From CAWEHT01 sp963808455 (GTDB lineage: Bacteria > Chloroflexota > Anaerolineae > CG2-30-64-16), in the NCBI GenBank assembly GCA_963808455.1, contig CAWEHT010000281.1, forward strand, positions 1 through 12,113: 12,113 bases of DNA, read 5' to 3'. Numbering within the stretch: the first letter of the stretch is position 1; each line of letters starts with the position of its first letter. The notes under the pieces were generated by a model, which ran no database searches, was not told the DNA's origin, and saw only the letters and a list, made by a program, of their open reading frames with translations. Of this stretch, positions 1-8,072 are shown in pieces. The position numbers and the translations under genes were made by a program.

Positions 1-1528
1 CGTACATTTGATCCACGATGAACGTGATGTCGGCCTGAACGTTGCCGGTGAGTTCCAGGATCCCGCGGGGCAGGTAGATTATGCCCGTCGTAGTCCCCTG
101 GCCAGTGCTTAGGGGCGAGGTGTTCAGCTGCGGATTCCCGACCAGCTCGAAGGTGGTGTCAGCGCTGACGTTGTGGCAGCTGCCTTTGTTGCCACAGTTG
201 AACCGGTTCGTGGATGTGGCATGCGACTGGTAGATCACGACACCTGCATAGCTGCCTGACGCCTGCGGCGTCAGGGCCATCGAGGGGTTTCCCGACTCCT
301 TGAGAGCAGCATCGTTGCCGTCCTGATCCGGCATGAAGTAGAGCAGCACACCATTCCCATTTACGATGGGATTGCCGGCCAGGGTCAGGTTGCCGCCCTC
401 GAAGATGTATGTCCCAGGGCCAAAGGTCACACGATCGTTGCCGATCAACGAGAGGGCGGCCTGGGAGCCACCCTCGAAAACGTACGTGCCCGGGTTCGTG
501 CCGTCCCCGAAGGTCACGATGGCGTTACCGCTGACGGCGAGGCCTCGACTGAAGATATATGTGCCGGAGCCAAAGTTCAGGCTCTCGTTCCCGGCGTAGT
601 TGACCGGCAGGTCAAAGGCATACTGGCCGGCGTTGAAGTCGATCGTGTCGTTTCCAGGAAGCGACACATCGCCAGTGTAGTGGCAGGGCGAATAGGTATG
701 CACAACCGTGCCGTCTTGGTCGCTGATGGTTGGTGGCGTGCAGTTGGCAGGCGGCGATACTTCGGGCACCGTCGGCGCGGGCAGATCGGCCAGGGGATCG
801 GCCACCGGCTGCGAGTGCGTGGCCACCGTGGGGCTGATCACCACATCGCCGAAGGCAGAATACCCGCCGACGACCGCCAGCGGCTGATCGGAGGGCGTCA
901 ACACGATGACGTCGCCGGTGAACTGCGCCGCCGAGCTTGAGTTCGAGTCAATCGTAATGCCGCCGTTGGTGCCATCCAAAATGGCGTCGCCGATCACCGA
1001 GAGGCTACCCTGGTCGGAGCCCAGGCATTGGACGGGCGCGTAGCCGTCCAGCACCAGCACGGTGGGGCCTTGTGTTTCCGAGTCACAGGCAGTCTTCGGC
1101 TGCACACCCACCGGCTGCGATTTGGCCGATTTAGGCGTTCCGGCCGGCGTAGACCGGGGCAGGTTGTTTACGCTCCCCTTTGGTTTGCTTCCATCGGCCG
1201 CCAGGCCGGACGCTGCACCGGGCAACTGGTTCAACCGCAGGCTCACCATCATCGGGGACGGGTAGTCTTGTACGGGTTCGTTCGAGGCAACGAACGCGGG
1301 CTGCCCGTCCTCACCCGTCAGGGGGACGGCGGCGGAGCGCGCAGCAAGCTCGACCGTGCCTTGGACAGGCTGCCGGTAAATGGATGTGCTGCCCTGCCCG
1401 ACTGCAGAGCCGGCGGAACCTACCAACAGGGGCGCCACGAGGGCTGTCGCGACAAGGAACTGCCCACCACGCGACAGGCGGCGCTGCCAAATGCCAGCCG
1501 TTTTCCGCATCAGATGGGTCTTGGACAT
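1..1528 (-). CDS. Secreted TadG-like protein with Gly-Asn-rich beta-structure domain (3' end outside window)
   Basis: An uninterrupted frame of 509 codons runs from the ATG at 1528 off the left edge, so the C-terminus is missing. GGGAGG at 1533-1538, four bases upstream, fixes the start. The N-terminus has basic residues and then a hydrophobic segment beginning GQFLVATALVAPLLVG, which resembles the GQ-x-L-V pseudopilin segment of TadE/TadG proteins but has Ala where Glu5 is expected. A low-complexity, Pro/Ser-rich stretch follows to about residue 150. After that come repeated short strands around Gly-Asn pairs (GTYIF, GTYVFEGG, GTYIFEGG), suggesting a beta-helix or stacked-strand fold. Near the right-hand end, SGSYAGVVIYQ and TGIIYLPRGILELTGN match the C-terminal module of the TadG-like gene at 10375-11661. 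It is the only gene here without a frameshift. No enzymatic motif was recognised; a surface or pilus-associated role is inferred from the N-terminus and neighbours. Confidence 0.75.
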   Translation of the reverse strand, partial: MSKTHLMRKTAGIWQRRLSRGGQFLVATALVAPLLVGSAGSAVGQGSTSIYRQPVQGTVELAARSAAVPLTGEDGQPAFVASNEPVQDYPSPMMVSLRLNQLPGAASGLAADGSKPKGSVNNLPRSTPAGTPKSAKSQPVGVQPKTACDSETQGPTVLVLDGYAPVQCLGSDQGSLSVIGDAILDGTNGGITIDSNSSSAAQFTGDVIVLTPSDQPLAVVGGYSAFGDVVISPTVATHSQPVADPLADLPAPTVPEVSPPANCTPPTISDQDGTVVHTYSPCHYTGDVSLPGNDTIDFNAGQYAFDLPVNYAGNESLNFGSGTYIFSRGLAVSGNAIVTFGDGTNPGTYVFEGGSQAALSLIGNDRVTFGPGTYIFEGGNLTLAGNPIVNGNGVLLYFMPDQDGNDAALKESGNPSMALTPQASGSYAGVVIYQSHATSTNRFNCGNKGSCHNVSADTTFELVGNPQLNTSPLSTGQGTTTGIIYLPRGILELTGNVQADITFIVDQMY

Positions 1529-1888
1529 CGTGCCTCCCTTTGCCTGGGGTGTAAGAGTTGCTCCCTGAATATCTCTTGCGAGTGTGGATCAGGTGATCGC
1601 TGCGAAGACTTACCGCTGTGTTCGAGCCACGGCCCGTTGCACGGGGTCCGCCAGATCACAATATATGGCCCAAAGCGCACACACAATGGTACTGTGGTAC
1701 CGGTGGCCGGCCCGCACGACCCGCTGATGTAACCCTCATAACCTCTCAGGGCTCGGTCTAACAGCCCCACGGCCAAGCCAGGGCAACGCAGCGCGGCGTC
1801 GGCCTGCTCAGCCGCACTGGCGAAAGAGCGCTTGCCCGCGGCCGCGTCGACCGAGCCGAAGCAGTGATCGCGCGTCTCGAGGATTACA
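1529..1888. other. 360-bp intergenic region
   Basis: This gap lies between the stop of the giant Ig-repeat gene and the start of the next minus-strand gene. It contains the ribosome-binding site GGGAGG and a weak promoter candidate. I see no clear intrinsic terminator, with no GC hairpin followed by a T run. I compared it by eye with the c-di-GMP and cobalamin riboswitch consensus and found no convincing match. The part at about 1735-1880 has a strong G/C bias at every third base in one minus-strand phase, discussed among the findings. Confidence 0.6.
1660..1686 (-). promoter_or_regulatory. Weak sigma70-like promoter candidate
   Basis: On the minus strand TTGTGT (1686-1681) is followed after 15 bp by TATATT (1665-1660), about 130 bp upstream of the secreted-protein start at 1528. 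The -10 box is good but the spacer is short, so this is only a candidate. It is one of few AT-rich spots in the gap. Confidence 0.22.
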
Positions 1889-4800
1889 TTAGCGCTCCAA
1901 CATCGGCAGGTACGCCGGCTGCATGGGGCACGTTTGCGACGGGGCCTGGCTGGGCGCAAAGTTGCCGTCGCCACCGTAGCTGGCCGCGATCTGATGGGAA
2001 CCGGAGCTGAGGGCCAGCGGAGAGCAGGTCGCCAGCCCGTCGCCAGCCAGGCTGCAACTGGGCCCCGGTGCGTTGTCGACTGTGAAGGCCACGGCGCCGG
2101 TCGGCTCGCCGACGAGGCTCGCCGGCTTCACGGCAGCGGTGAGGTTCACCACCGTGCCGACGGATGGATCGCCCGCGCAGGTGAAGCTGGTGTTCGTGCT
2201 GGCCCGATTCACGACCTGGCTGAGGTCAGCTGTGCTCGTCGCGAAGCTGCCGCTGCCGTCGTAGGTCGCCGTGATCTGGTGTGGCCCGACCGACAGCATG
2301 GACAGGGTGTAAGTCGCCTGGCCGCCCACCAGCGGGACCAGACCGGTGACCCGTCGCCCACCTGGAAGGTTACCTGGCCCTGCGGCGTGTCGCCGCCCGT
2401 CGCAGTGACCTTCGCCGCGACGGACACCGCCGCGCCGTACGTGGACGGGTTGGCCGAAGGGGTCAGGCTGATCACCGTCGAGTTAGGGTTCGGGGTCGGG
2501 GTCGGGTTGGCCGGGGTCGCGGTCGGCGTCGGGTTAGCCGGATTCACGACCTGCTGCAGGTACGCAATGCTCGGCTCGAAGAGTCCGCCGTCGCCGTCGT
2601 AGGTCGCCGTGATATAGGTTATTCCGACCGGAAGCGTGTACGGGCCGTCGGTCGCCTGGCCGCCGCCCAGCCAGAGCTTGACCGGTGACTGGGCGCCCAC
2701 GTAGAAGACCACCTGGCCCAGCCCGTTGCTGCCGTCTGTCCCCTTGACCTTCGCCGTGAAATTCACCGCAGCGCCAAGGATGGAGGGGTTGGCGGAAGAG
2801 GTCAGGCTGATCACCGAGCCCGGCGGCAGGACGGTTTGGGTGAAGGGCGCGGAGCTGGTAAGGAAGTTGCTGTCGCCGTTGTAGGCAGCGGTGATATGGT
2901 GGGTTCCCGCGGCCAGCCCCGTCAGCGTCGTCGTGGCCTGCCCGGCCGACAGCGTGAGCGTCCCGTGAGGGACGTTATCGAGGTTCATGGCCACCGTTCC
3001 CGTAGGCGTGACGACCCCCCGCGACGTGACGTCCGCCGGAAGTACCGTGACCGTGATGGGCAACGCGGCACCATTGGCCGACGGGTTCGCCGAGGAGGTG
3101 ATGGTCACCACCGTGCTGGCCTGGCTCACGGTCTGGGCGACCTGCGCCGAGGCGCTCTGGGCAAAGTTGGCATTCCCCATGTAGTTGGCAACGATCTTGT
3201 GGCTGCCGGCCGGCAACGCGTTCGCCCCGGCGAGCGTCAGGGTTGCCTGCTCGCCCGACAAGGGCTGTACCCCCTTCGCTACGTTGTCCACCGTGAAGCT
3301 CACGACGCCGGTGGGGAGTGTGATGGGGGCTCCCCACGTCGATGTTACGTTGACCGTGAAGGCCAGCGGCTGGCCGTAGGTCGAAGGGCTGGCCGGCACG
3401 TTCTGCCAGTTCGTGTAGGTCGGGGCCAGGCCGACCACCGCCGGCTGGCTCCAGGAGCCGGTGGCGGGGACCAGCGCCATCACCACCTGGCCCTCGTAAA
3501 GCTGCGGGCTCACCTGCACGCAGAACAATCCATCCGAATCGGTCGAGCCGCTCCCGAGGATGACATCCGTCGGGTTGTTCGTCAGGTCGTGGATCTCGAC
3601 GGCGACGGGCAGGGAAAGCCCCGCCGGGGCCTCGACCGTCCCGCAGACCTTGGTGTCCTTCTGCACGGGCGGAGGCGCCACCTTCGCCTGGTAAGCAGCG
3701 ACGGTCACGGCCCACGCCATGTATAGCTCGTCCCCGATCGGATCGAGGCAGGAAAACTGGCCCCGGTAGCCGCTGCTCAGCGGAAGGATGCTGCTCCCCG
3801 ACGTGAACTTCACCGGCCCCCAGGCCGTCGTAGTGCGGTGCGAGATGGACACGCTGGCAGCCAGCGGGGACTGGATGCTGGCTGTGCAGGCCCAATCGAT
3901 GACGCCGTCCCCGGCCAGTGCCGTGCTGTCCGGCCCCTTCCAACCAAAGGGCCCGACGCCGGCCAGCGTGCTGGCAACCGTGTCCGGAGTGCCCGTCTCC
4001 AGCGCCAGCGAAGCCATGGTCAGCGTGGCGGGCCGAGGCAGCCACGCCGGCCCTTCGTTGAAGGTGGCCGTCACGGTCCCGCCGGGCCGGATATACGAGG
4101 CCAGCTTTTGCAGCTGGTTGTTCTGCGTGCAATCGTTGGACGGCACATTGAACTGGTAGATGGGGACATTCTGCACGGTCTGCGAGGCCAGGTTATTCCC
4201 CAGCTGGCAGTAGCCGGTGCCCGTCCCCGTCTGCCCGTCCGGCGGCGTGTAGCCAACCGGGGAGGTGTAGGTCACCGTCACCGGCTCCGCGAACGGACGG
4301 GAGCAGGAAATCGATGCCGCGTGTCACCCACCCCGTGAGCGAGACGATCTTGTCGTCCTCCAGCACGTTCAGCGCGGCGCGTGTAGAACGTGGTGAAGAC
4401 CTGGTTCCCGTCAGGGTGCAGCAGGAACACCCGCCCGTTGTCGCCAAAGTTGAGGTCTCCCGTTTTCGATGATTGGTCGCACTGATCGCTGATCGACGTG
4501 TAGGGGCCGGTTGCGGCGTAGCCGCCGCCTGCCAGGCTCGTGAGCTGGGTGCTGGAGGCCCGGTCCTTCTCGGGCACCACCCGCAGCGTGGCTCCGGCGG
4601 GAGCATTGCCGGCCACGATGGACTGGTTGGCGTAGAGACGGGCCGTGAGCTGGTTGACCTGAATCGTGCTGGTCCGGCCGCCGGAGACGATGGTCACCAC
4701 GTCGCCCGGCTCCATATAGACGGAGCTGGCCTTGGGCGCCGCGGAAGTGTTGTAGTACGTATTGATCCACAGCTGGTCGTTGCCCAGCCACACTGGCACA

Positions 4801-6618
4801 GGCGGCACCGGGGCCGCCGCCTGCAGGATACTGCCATTCGCAGCCGCGACCGGTGATCGTTGGCGTGAACACGCCGCTGGCGATCCAGCCGTCCACGAAG
4901 GGAAAGTCCGACATCACGTAGTTGACGGGCGCCGCGTGCAGGCCGTGTAGACGAAGTTCGTGCCGGCCGTCTCGTAGCCCACGTAGCCGAAGGTGCCGGG
5001 CTGGAAGCCCACATGGTTGCTCGATCCGCACATCACCTGGCCAGACGCGAAGCTGCCGCTGCCGGTCGAAGTTACCTGCGCCATCCAGTCATTGTACGTG
5101 AATTCCTCGGTGACGTAGCCCTGGACCTCGCCGGCCGCGACGAGCAGGCGCGTGCCGGCCGGCGCTGCTGCCGGTCACCTGCTGCCCTGTCAGGTCCACG
5201 GTGGGCGTGATAGGCACCGTGGCGATGTCCACCACCTGCGACGTCGCGGTGTCGTAGCTGATGGTCGCCTCCACCGTCTTCCCGCCGAGGATCGTCTGGC
5301 CCAGCTTCACATACACAGGGCCGTCGATGCCCACGCCGGAGGCCGTGCCGCTCAGCCCACCCTGCCCGTTCTTGATGCCAATGGTGACGTTGGTTCCCGG
5401 CCGCGGCGCTGCCACGCCCTTCTCGAGGCCGCCGGGTGGTGACTGGATGGGGAAAGCATAGAAGGTGACGAAGGCCGAGTTCTCCAGGACGTCGAAGTTC
5501 TGGCCGAGGAAGGTGTAGACCTCGTCGCCCACAAACAGGCCCTGGTCGTTCGGCACCTGCACGCGCACAAAGCCCTCGACTCCCCGGGAGATGGTCACCG
5601 GCCCGCAGGTCGGAGTGACGCTGGTGCGGAAGCACGACGCGCTCGAAATTCCCGCTCGAGTCGCTGGTGACCTGGGCGTAGGTCATGCCGGCGCCGGGGG
5701 TCAGGTAGTTGTCCGGCACATGCAGCGATGTGCCGAGCGTGGCGATCACCGTCGTGTTGGTCAGCGTCGTCCCGCTCACCGTGCCCTGCATGACGCTGGC
5801 GCCGGCCTGGATATCGACCACGGACACACGCTTGTCCTGAGGCAGCCACGGCGGAGGCACCGCCGGATTCTCCCCGGTCGTGATCACGTGGATGTAGTCG
5901 CCCGGCTGGATCAGCGCCCACTGGCTGGAGTTGCTGGGGTTGACGAACGCCGCCTCGAAGTAGAGGCTGGTGTCGACATTGACGCAGTCTGGCAGGGTGG
6001 TGCAGGCGTAGCCGGCGCCGTCGGCGGGGATGTCGGGGACGCCGATGACGTTGCCCTGGCCGTCTTCCAGCGTGAGCTGCACCGTCAGGGCGCCAATGCT
6101 GGTGTTGCCCCACAGGAACGGCGAATGCACCTGGGCGAAGATGACCGACGAGATCCCCGACTGGCTCGCCTGGACCTCCCGCGGGGCGGCCGCCGCCTGG
6201 CCGGCGGCCGCGCCTGCCGCCTCGGACACCACGGACGCCACCCGCGGGTCACGCCGGAGCTCGGCGAGCGCCGCGCTGCTCAACTCTGCCCGGTAGACCC
6301 CCGCCACCTCATCCAACGTGAAGGCGCCCGCCAGCCCCCTGGTCCTCAGCCCCGCAAGCAGCGTGGCGACCTCGCCGGCCTGTTGCCGGCGCGCCGCTCG
6401 GCGGCCAGCTGCCCCGCCATGCTCCCCACGGTCGCCACATGGGGATTTGTCACTTGCACGGCATACGAGCCAAACGGACCGGCCGCCGCCTGGGCCGCGG
6501 CCGCCGCCTGCGGGACCACCCTCGGCTGCGCCGTGGCGGCCTGCGCGCCGGCGAGGGCCAGCGCCAGGAGAACGATCATCGAGCAGCAGCGTACCCACCG
6601 GATGTCCGCGTGCATCAT
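1889..6618 (-). CDS. Giant secreted multidomain protein: I9-like propeptide, beta modules and five Ig-like repeats (frameshifted)
   Basis: Joining the frames gives about 1,575 residues. The start is ATG 6618, with GGAAGGTGG five bases upstream; an in-phase ATG at 6669 would fall at the likely transcription start. Order: signal peptide with core MIVLLALALAGAQA; an inhibitor-I9/subtilisin-propeptide-like region (residues about 60-130, with GVYRAELSSAALAELRRDP); two copies of a module with PGDYIHVITTG or PGDVVTIVSGG (nt about 5930-5740 and 4720-4580) of a type seen in large Chloroflexi secreted proteins; an unrecognised Cys-containing region (4281-3414); five Ig-like group 3 repeats (3414-1934) with a Pro-Thr linker; and the tail YLPMLER. 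No protease catalytic domain is visible. Frame changes lie near 6385, 5632, 5160, 4939, 4853, 4381, 4292 and 2343. It is probably transcribed from its own promoter at 6676-6704. It is most likely an exported adhesin or structural protein; the exact function is unknown. Confidence 0.72.
2255..2613. repeat. 21-bp perfect direct repeat within Ig repeats 3 and 4
   Basis: The 21-bp stretches at 2255-2275 and 2593-2613 are identical in the same orientation, 338 bp apart. On the minus strand they encode the ITATYDG core of adjacent Ig repeats. The spacing corresponds to one Ig unit plus the Pro-Thr linker, consistent with past duplication of the unit or conversion between copies. Confidence 0.8.
2482..2541 (-). 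repeat. Pro-Thr/Asn-Pro linker encoded by short tandem repeats
   Basis: Twenty residues made from NPTPTATPA-like units are encoded by imperfect GGGTTGGCC/GGGTCGG-type DNA repeats. Such linkers are usually extended and often sit between folded extracellular domains. Here the linker separates Ig repeat 3 from repeat 4 rather than lying at the end of the array. Confidence 0.8.
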
Positions 6619-6623
6619 TCTTG

Positions 6624-6632
6624 CCACCTTCC
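6624..6632 (-). promoter_or_regulatory. Ribosome-binding site deciding the start of the giant secreted protein
   Basis: GGAAGGTGG on the minus strand ends five bases before ATG 6618. This favours that start over the in-phase ATG at 6669 and over the adjacent ATG at 6615. The chosen start places a short basic N-region directly before the hydrophobic signal-peptide core. Confidence 0.55.
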
Positions 6633-6675
6633 ACGCGAGCAGCACAAAACCGCAGGCTTTTATGTCCACCGCCCC

Positions 6676-6704
6676 AATCTATTCCAGCCGGATCGTCAGA
6701 GCAA
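6676..6704 (-). promoter_or_regulatory. Sigma70-like promoter candidate for the giant secreted protein
   Basis: On the minus strand TTGCTC (6704-6699) and TAGATT (6681-6676) are separated by exactly 17 bp. Transcription would begin near 6669 and leave about a 50-nt leader before ATG 6618. The -35 box matches the consensus mainly in TTG and the -10 box in four of six bases. One arm of the inverted repeat lies inside the spacer. Confidence 0.4.
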
Positions 6705-6750
6705 TAGGAAATAGGGACGTGTTGCGCATCCTGTGGCCACGATCCGGCTG
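6685..6750. repeat. Perfect 12-bp inverted repeat overlapping a candidate promoter
   Basis: CAGCCGGATCGT at 6685-6696 and its exact reverse complement at 6739-6750 are separated by 42 bp. One arm falls between the -35 and -10 boxes of the candidate promoter and the other lies upstream of it. It could be a pair of operator half-sites or a stem-loop in read-through RNA. No T run follows either arm, so an intrinsic terminator is unlikely. Confidence 0.6.
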
Positions 6751-6771
6751 CTCGTCCTCCATAAATCGGGC

Positions 6772-8033
6772 TCAACAAGGGGCTTTCGGCATTCGTTGAC
6801 GGTCCGCGCCTCCACAACGGGCGACGCCCGTCCCCGCGGTGGCCGCCAGCCCCGCCAAGAACAGCCCGATCGGCAGGGAAGCTATCAGGGCCAGCCCAAA
6901 CCGCTCGGCGGGCACCAGCAGCAGCAGCGTGGCAAGGTACGTCAGGATCGCCGCGTCCCGCAGCGGGCGCGAAGGGATGTCTCGCCCGCCCACAACAGGA
7001 ATGCCGGGACCAAGAGCAGCAGGTCGTGAAGCAGCGCGAACGGGCTCGCCAGGAGTGGGTACGCCACGGCCAGCGCCAACGCCACCCGGACGCGTCCGTG
7101 GTCTGAGATGTCCTTCGGTCCGGCCACGCGCAACCCCGATCAACAGCACGCTCGCCGCTGCCGTGCACAACCACATGCCCGCCTCCGCCACCCAATTCAG
7201 ATCCCGAGGCAGGATCGTCGCCAGCAGCCCGTAGGGGGTGGCCAGCAGGTAGCCAGGATAGCCTGCCACCCAGGGCAGAGCCATGATCTGCGGGGTGGTT
7301 GCCAGGTAGGCCCGGTACGGCGCGACCCCACCGCCGGCAGGCTGGCGCAGACCCAAGCGCCGGCGGTGAGCAGGAAGCCGGCGATCGCCCGGTAGCGGCG
7401 CCAAACGATCCAGACGATCAGGAAGCCGAGCGCATACTGCGGCTTGTAGATCAGCAGGCCGGCCAGCGCGCCGGCCCGCAGCCATCGTCCGCGCAGCGAA
7501 AGCGCGCACACCCCGACCGCCAGCAGGAGCGTGAGCGCATGGTTCTGTCCCATCACCAGCCCCTCAACGAAAGGCAGGGAGGACAGCACGATGATCAGCA
7601 GCTGGCGTCGGTTGAGACGCGCTCCACGCAAGGCGGGCGGCAAGAGATACCTATACGCCAGCGCCACCGCCGCCACGGTGCAAGCGAAGGTCAGAAGAGT
7701 CCACAGGGTCAGCGCCCACACCAGGGGCAAATGGCTGAACAGCCCGTAAGCCCAGGCCACGTAGGGGGGACTGATGAAAGGATTGGTCCCCTGCCACACG
7801 GTTGGCCGTAGCAAAGCTTGCTGGACCCTGCCTTGCGCGGCAAGATCGTACAGGTGCCCTACGTCGCCGCGCGACTGCAGCCCAGCCGCGTAGAACGTGA
7901 CGAAGTCGCTGCCGAGGATCTGCCCGCTGGCGCCGCGCCAGCCAGATCGCAGCAGCAGGTCGGCCAGCACCATGCACCAGGTGCCAGCCATGATCAGGAT
8001 CGGATAGGCACGCAGTCTCCGTTCGTTGACCAT
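6772..8033 (-). CDS. GT87/DUF2029-type polytopic membrane glycosyltransferase (frameshifted)
   Basis: The rebuilt product is about 420 residues with roughly nine hydrophobic segments, a usual size for this family. Family-like features near the N-terminus are GSDFVTFYAAG, then HLYDLAAQGRV, then NPFISPPYVAWAYGLF, an arrangement typical of GT87 polyprenyl-phosphate-mannose-dependent transferases, in which an early acidic residue is important. Such enzymes act in the membrane and transfer a sugar from a lipid-linked donor on the outer face; the actual donor and acceptor here are unknown. Frame changes occur near 7330 (a GGGG run that fits as GGGGG), 7100 and 6992, after which the hydrophobic pattern resumes. 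The start is ATG 8033; TTG 8039 is an alternative, and neither has a strong ribosome-binding site. It lies 39 bp after the propeller gene, so co-transcription is likely, and it may modify the neighbouring exported proteins (inference). Confidence 0.72.
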
Positions 8034-8072
8034 CGGCAAGTTGCTTACTGCTTGACCTTCGCAGGCTCCGCC

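Larger units (their letters stand above)
1934..3414 (-). repeat. Five tandem Ig-like (bacterial Ig group 3) repeats
   Basis: Five protein-level repeats of about 90-100 residues lie at about 3414-3124, 3123-2827, 2826-2542, 2481-2207 and 2206-1934. Each has a form of ANPS-x-x-G near its start, a central G-x-V-x-F-x-V-D strand, then L-x-x-GQAT and H-x-ITA-x-Y-x-GD-x-NF before a final QTV or QVV. This is the signature of the Big_3-type bacterial Ig-like fold, common in exported adhesive or stalk proteins. The fourth copy contains the frameshift near 2343. Confidence 0.85.

Noticed and set aside
1529..1888. Riboswitch in the long leader of the 1-1528 gene
   Set aside because: Reading the leader by eye against the c-di-GMP and cobalamin consensus gave no matching core.
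1510..1974. Minus-strand open frame of 154 codons across the intergenic gap
   Set aside because: It overlaps both the end of the Ig gene and the start of the next gene and lacks a start supported by a ribosome-binding site. Only its middle part is kept as a low-priority finding.
2836..3726. Open frame of 296 codons on the plus strand
   Set aside because: It is antisense to the Ig-repeat gene, rich in Arg and Gly from high-GC antisense phase, and shows no domain signature; the minus strand carries clear Ig repeats.
6685..6750. Intrinsic terminator after the glycosyltransferase gene
   Set aside because: The stem arms are 42 bp apart and no T run follows, so termination by this structure is unlikely.
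5591..6799. Open frame of 402 codons on the plus strand
   Set aside because: It is Arg/His/Gly-rich antisense sequence opposite the signal peptide and modules of the giant secreted protein, with no recognisable family features.
6619..7195. Long N-terminal extension of the open frame that contains the middle of the giant protein
   Set aside because: In this stretch the frame is low-complexity Arg/Gly-rich sequence overlapping the glycosyltransferase. The real N-terminus with a signal peptide lies in another frame, starting at 6618.
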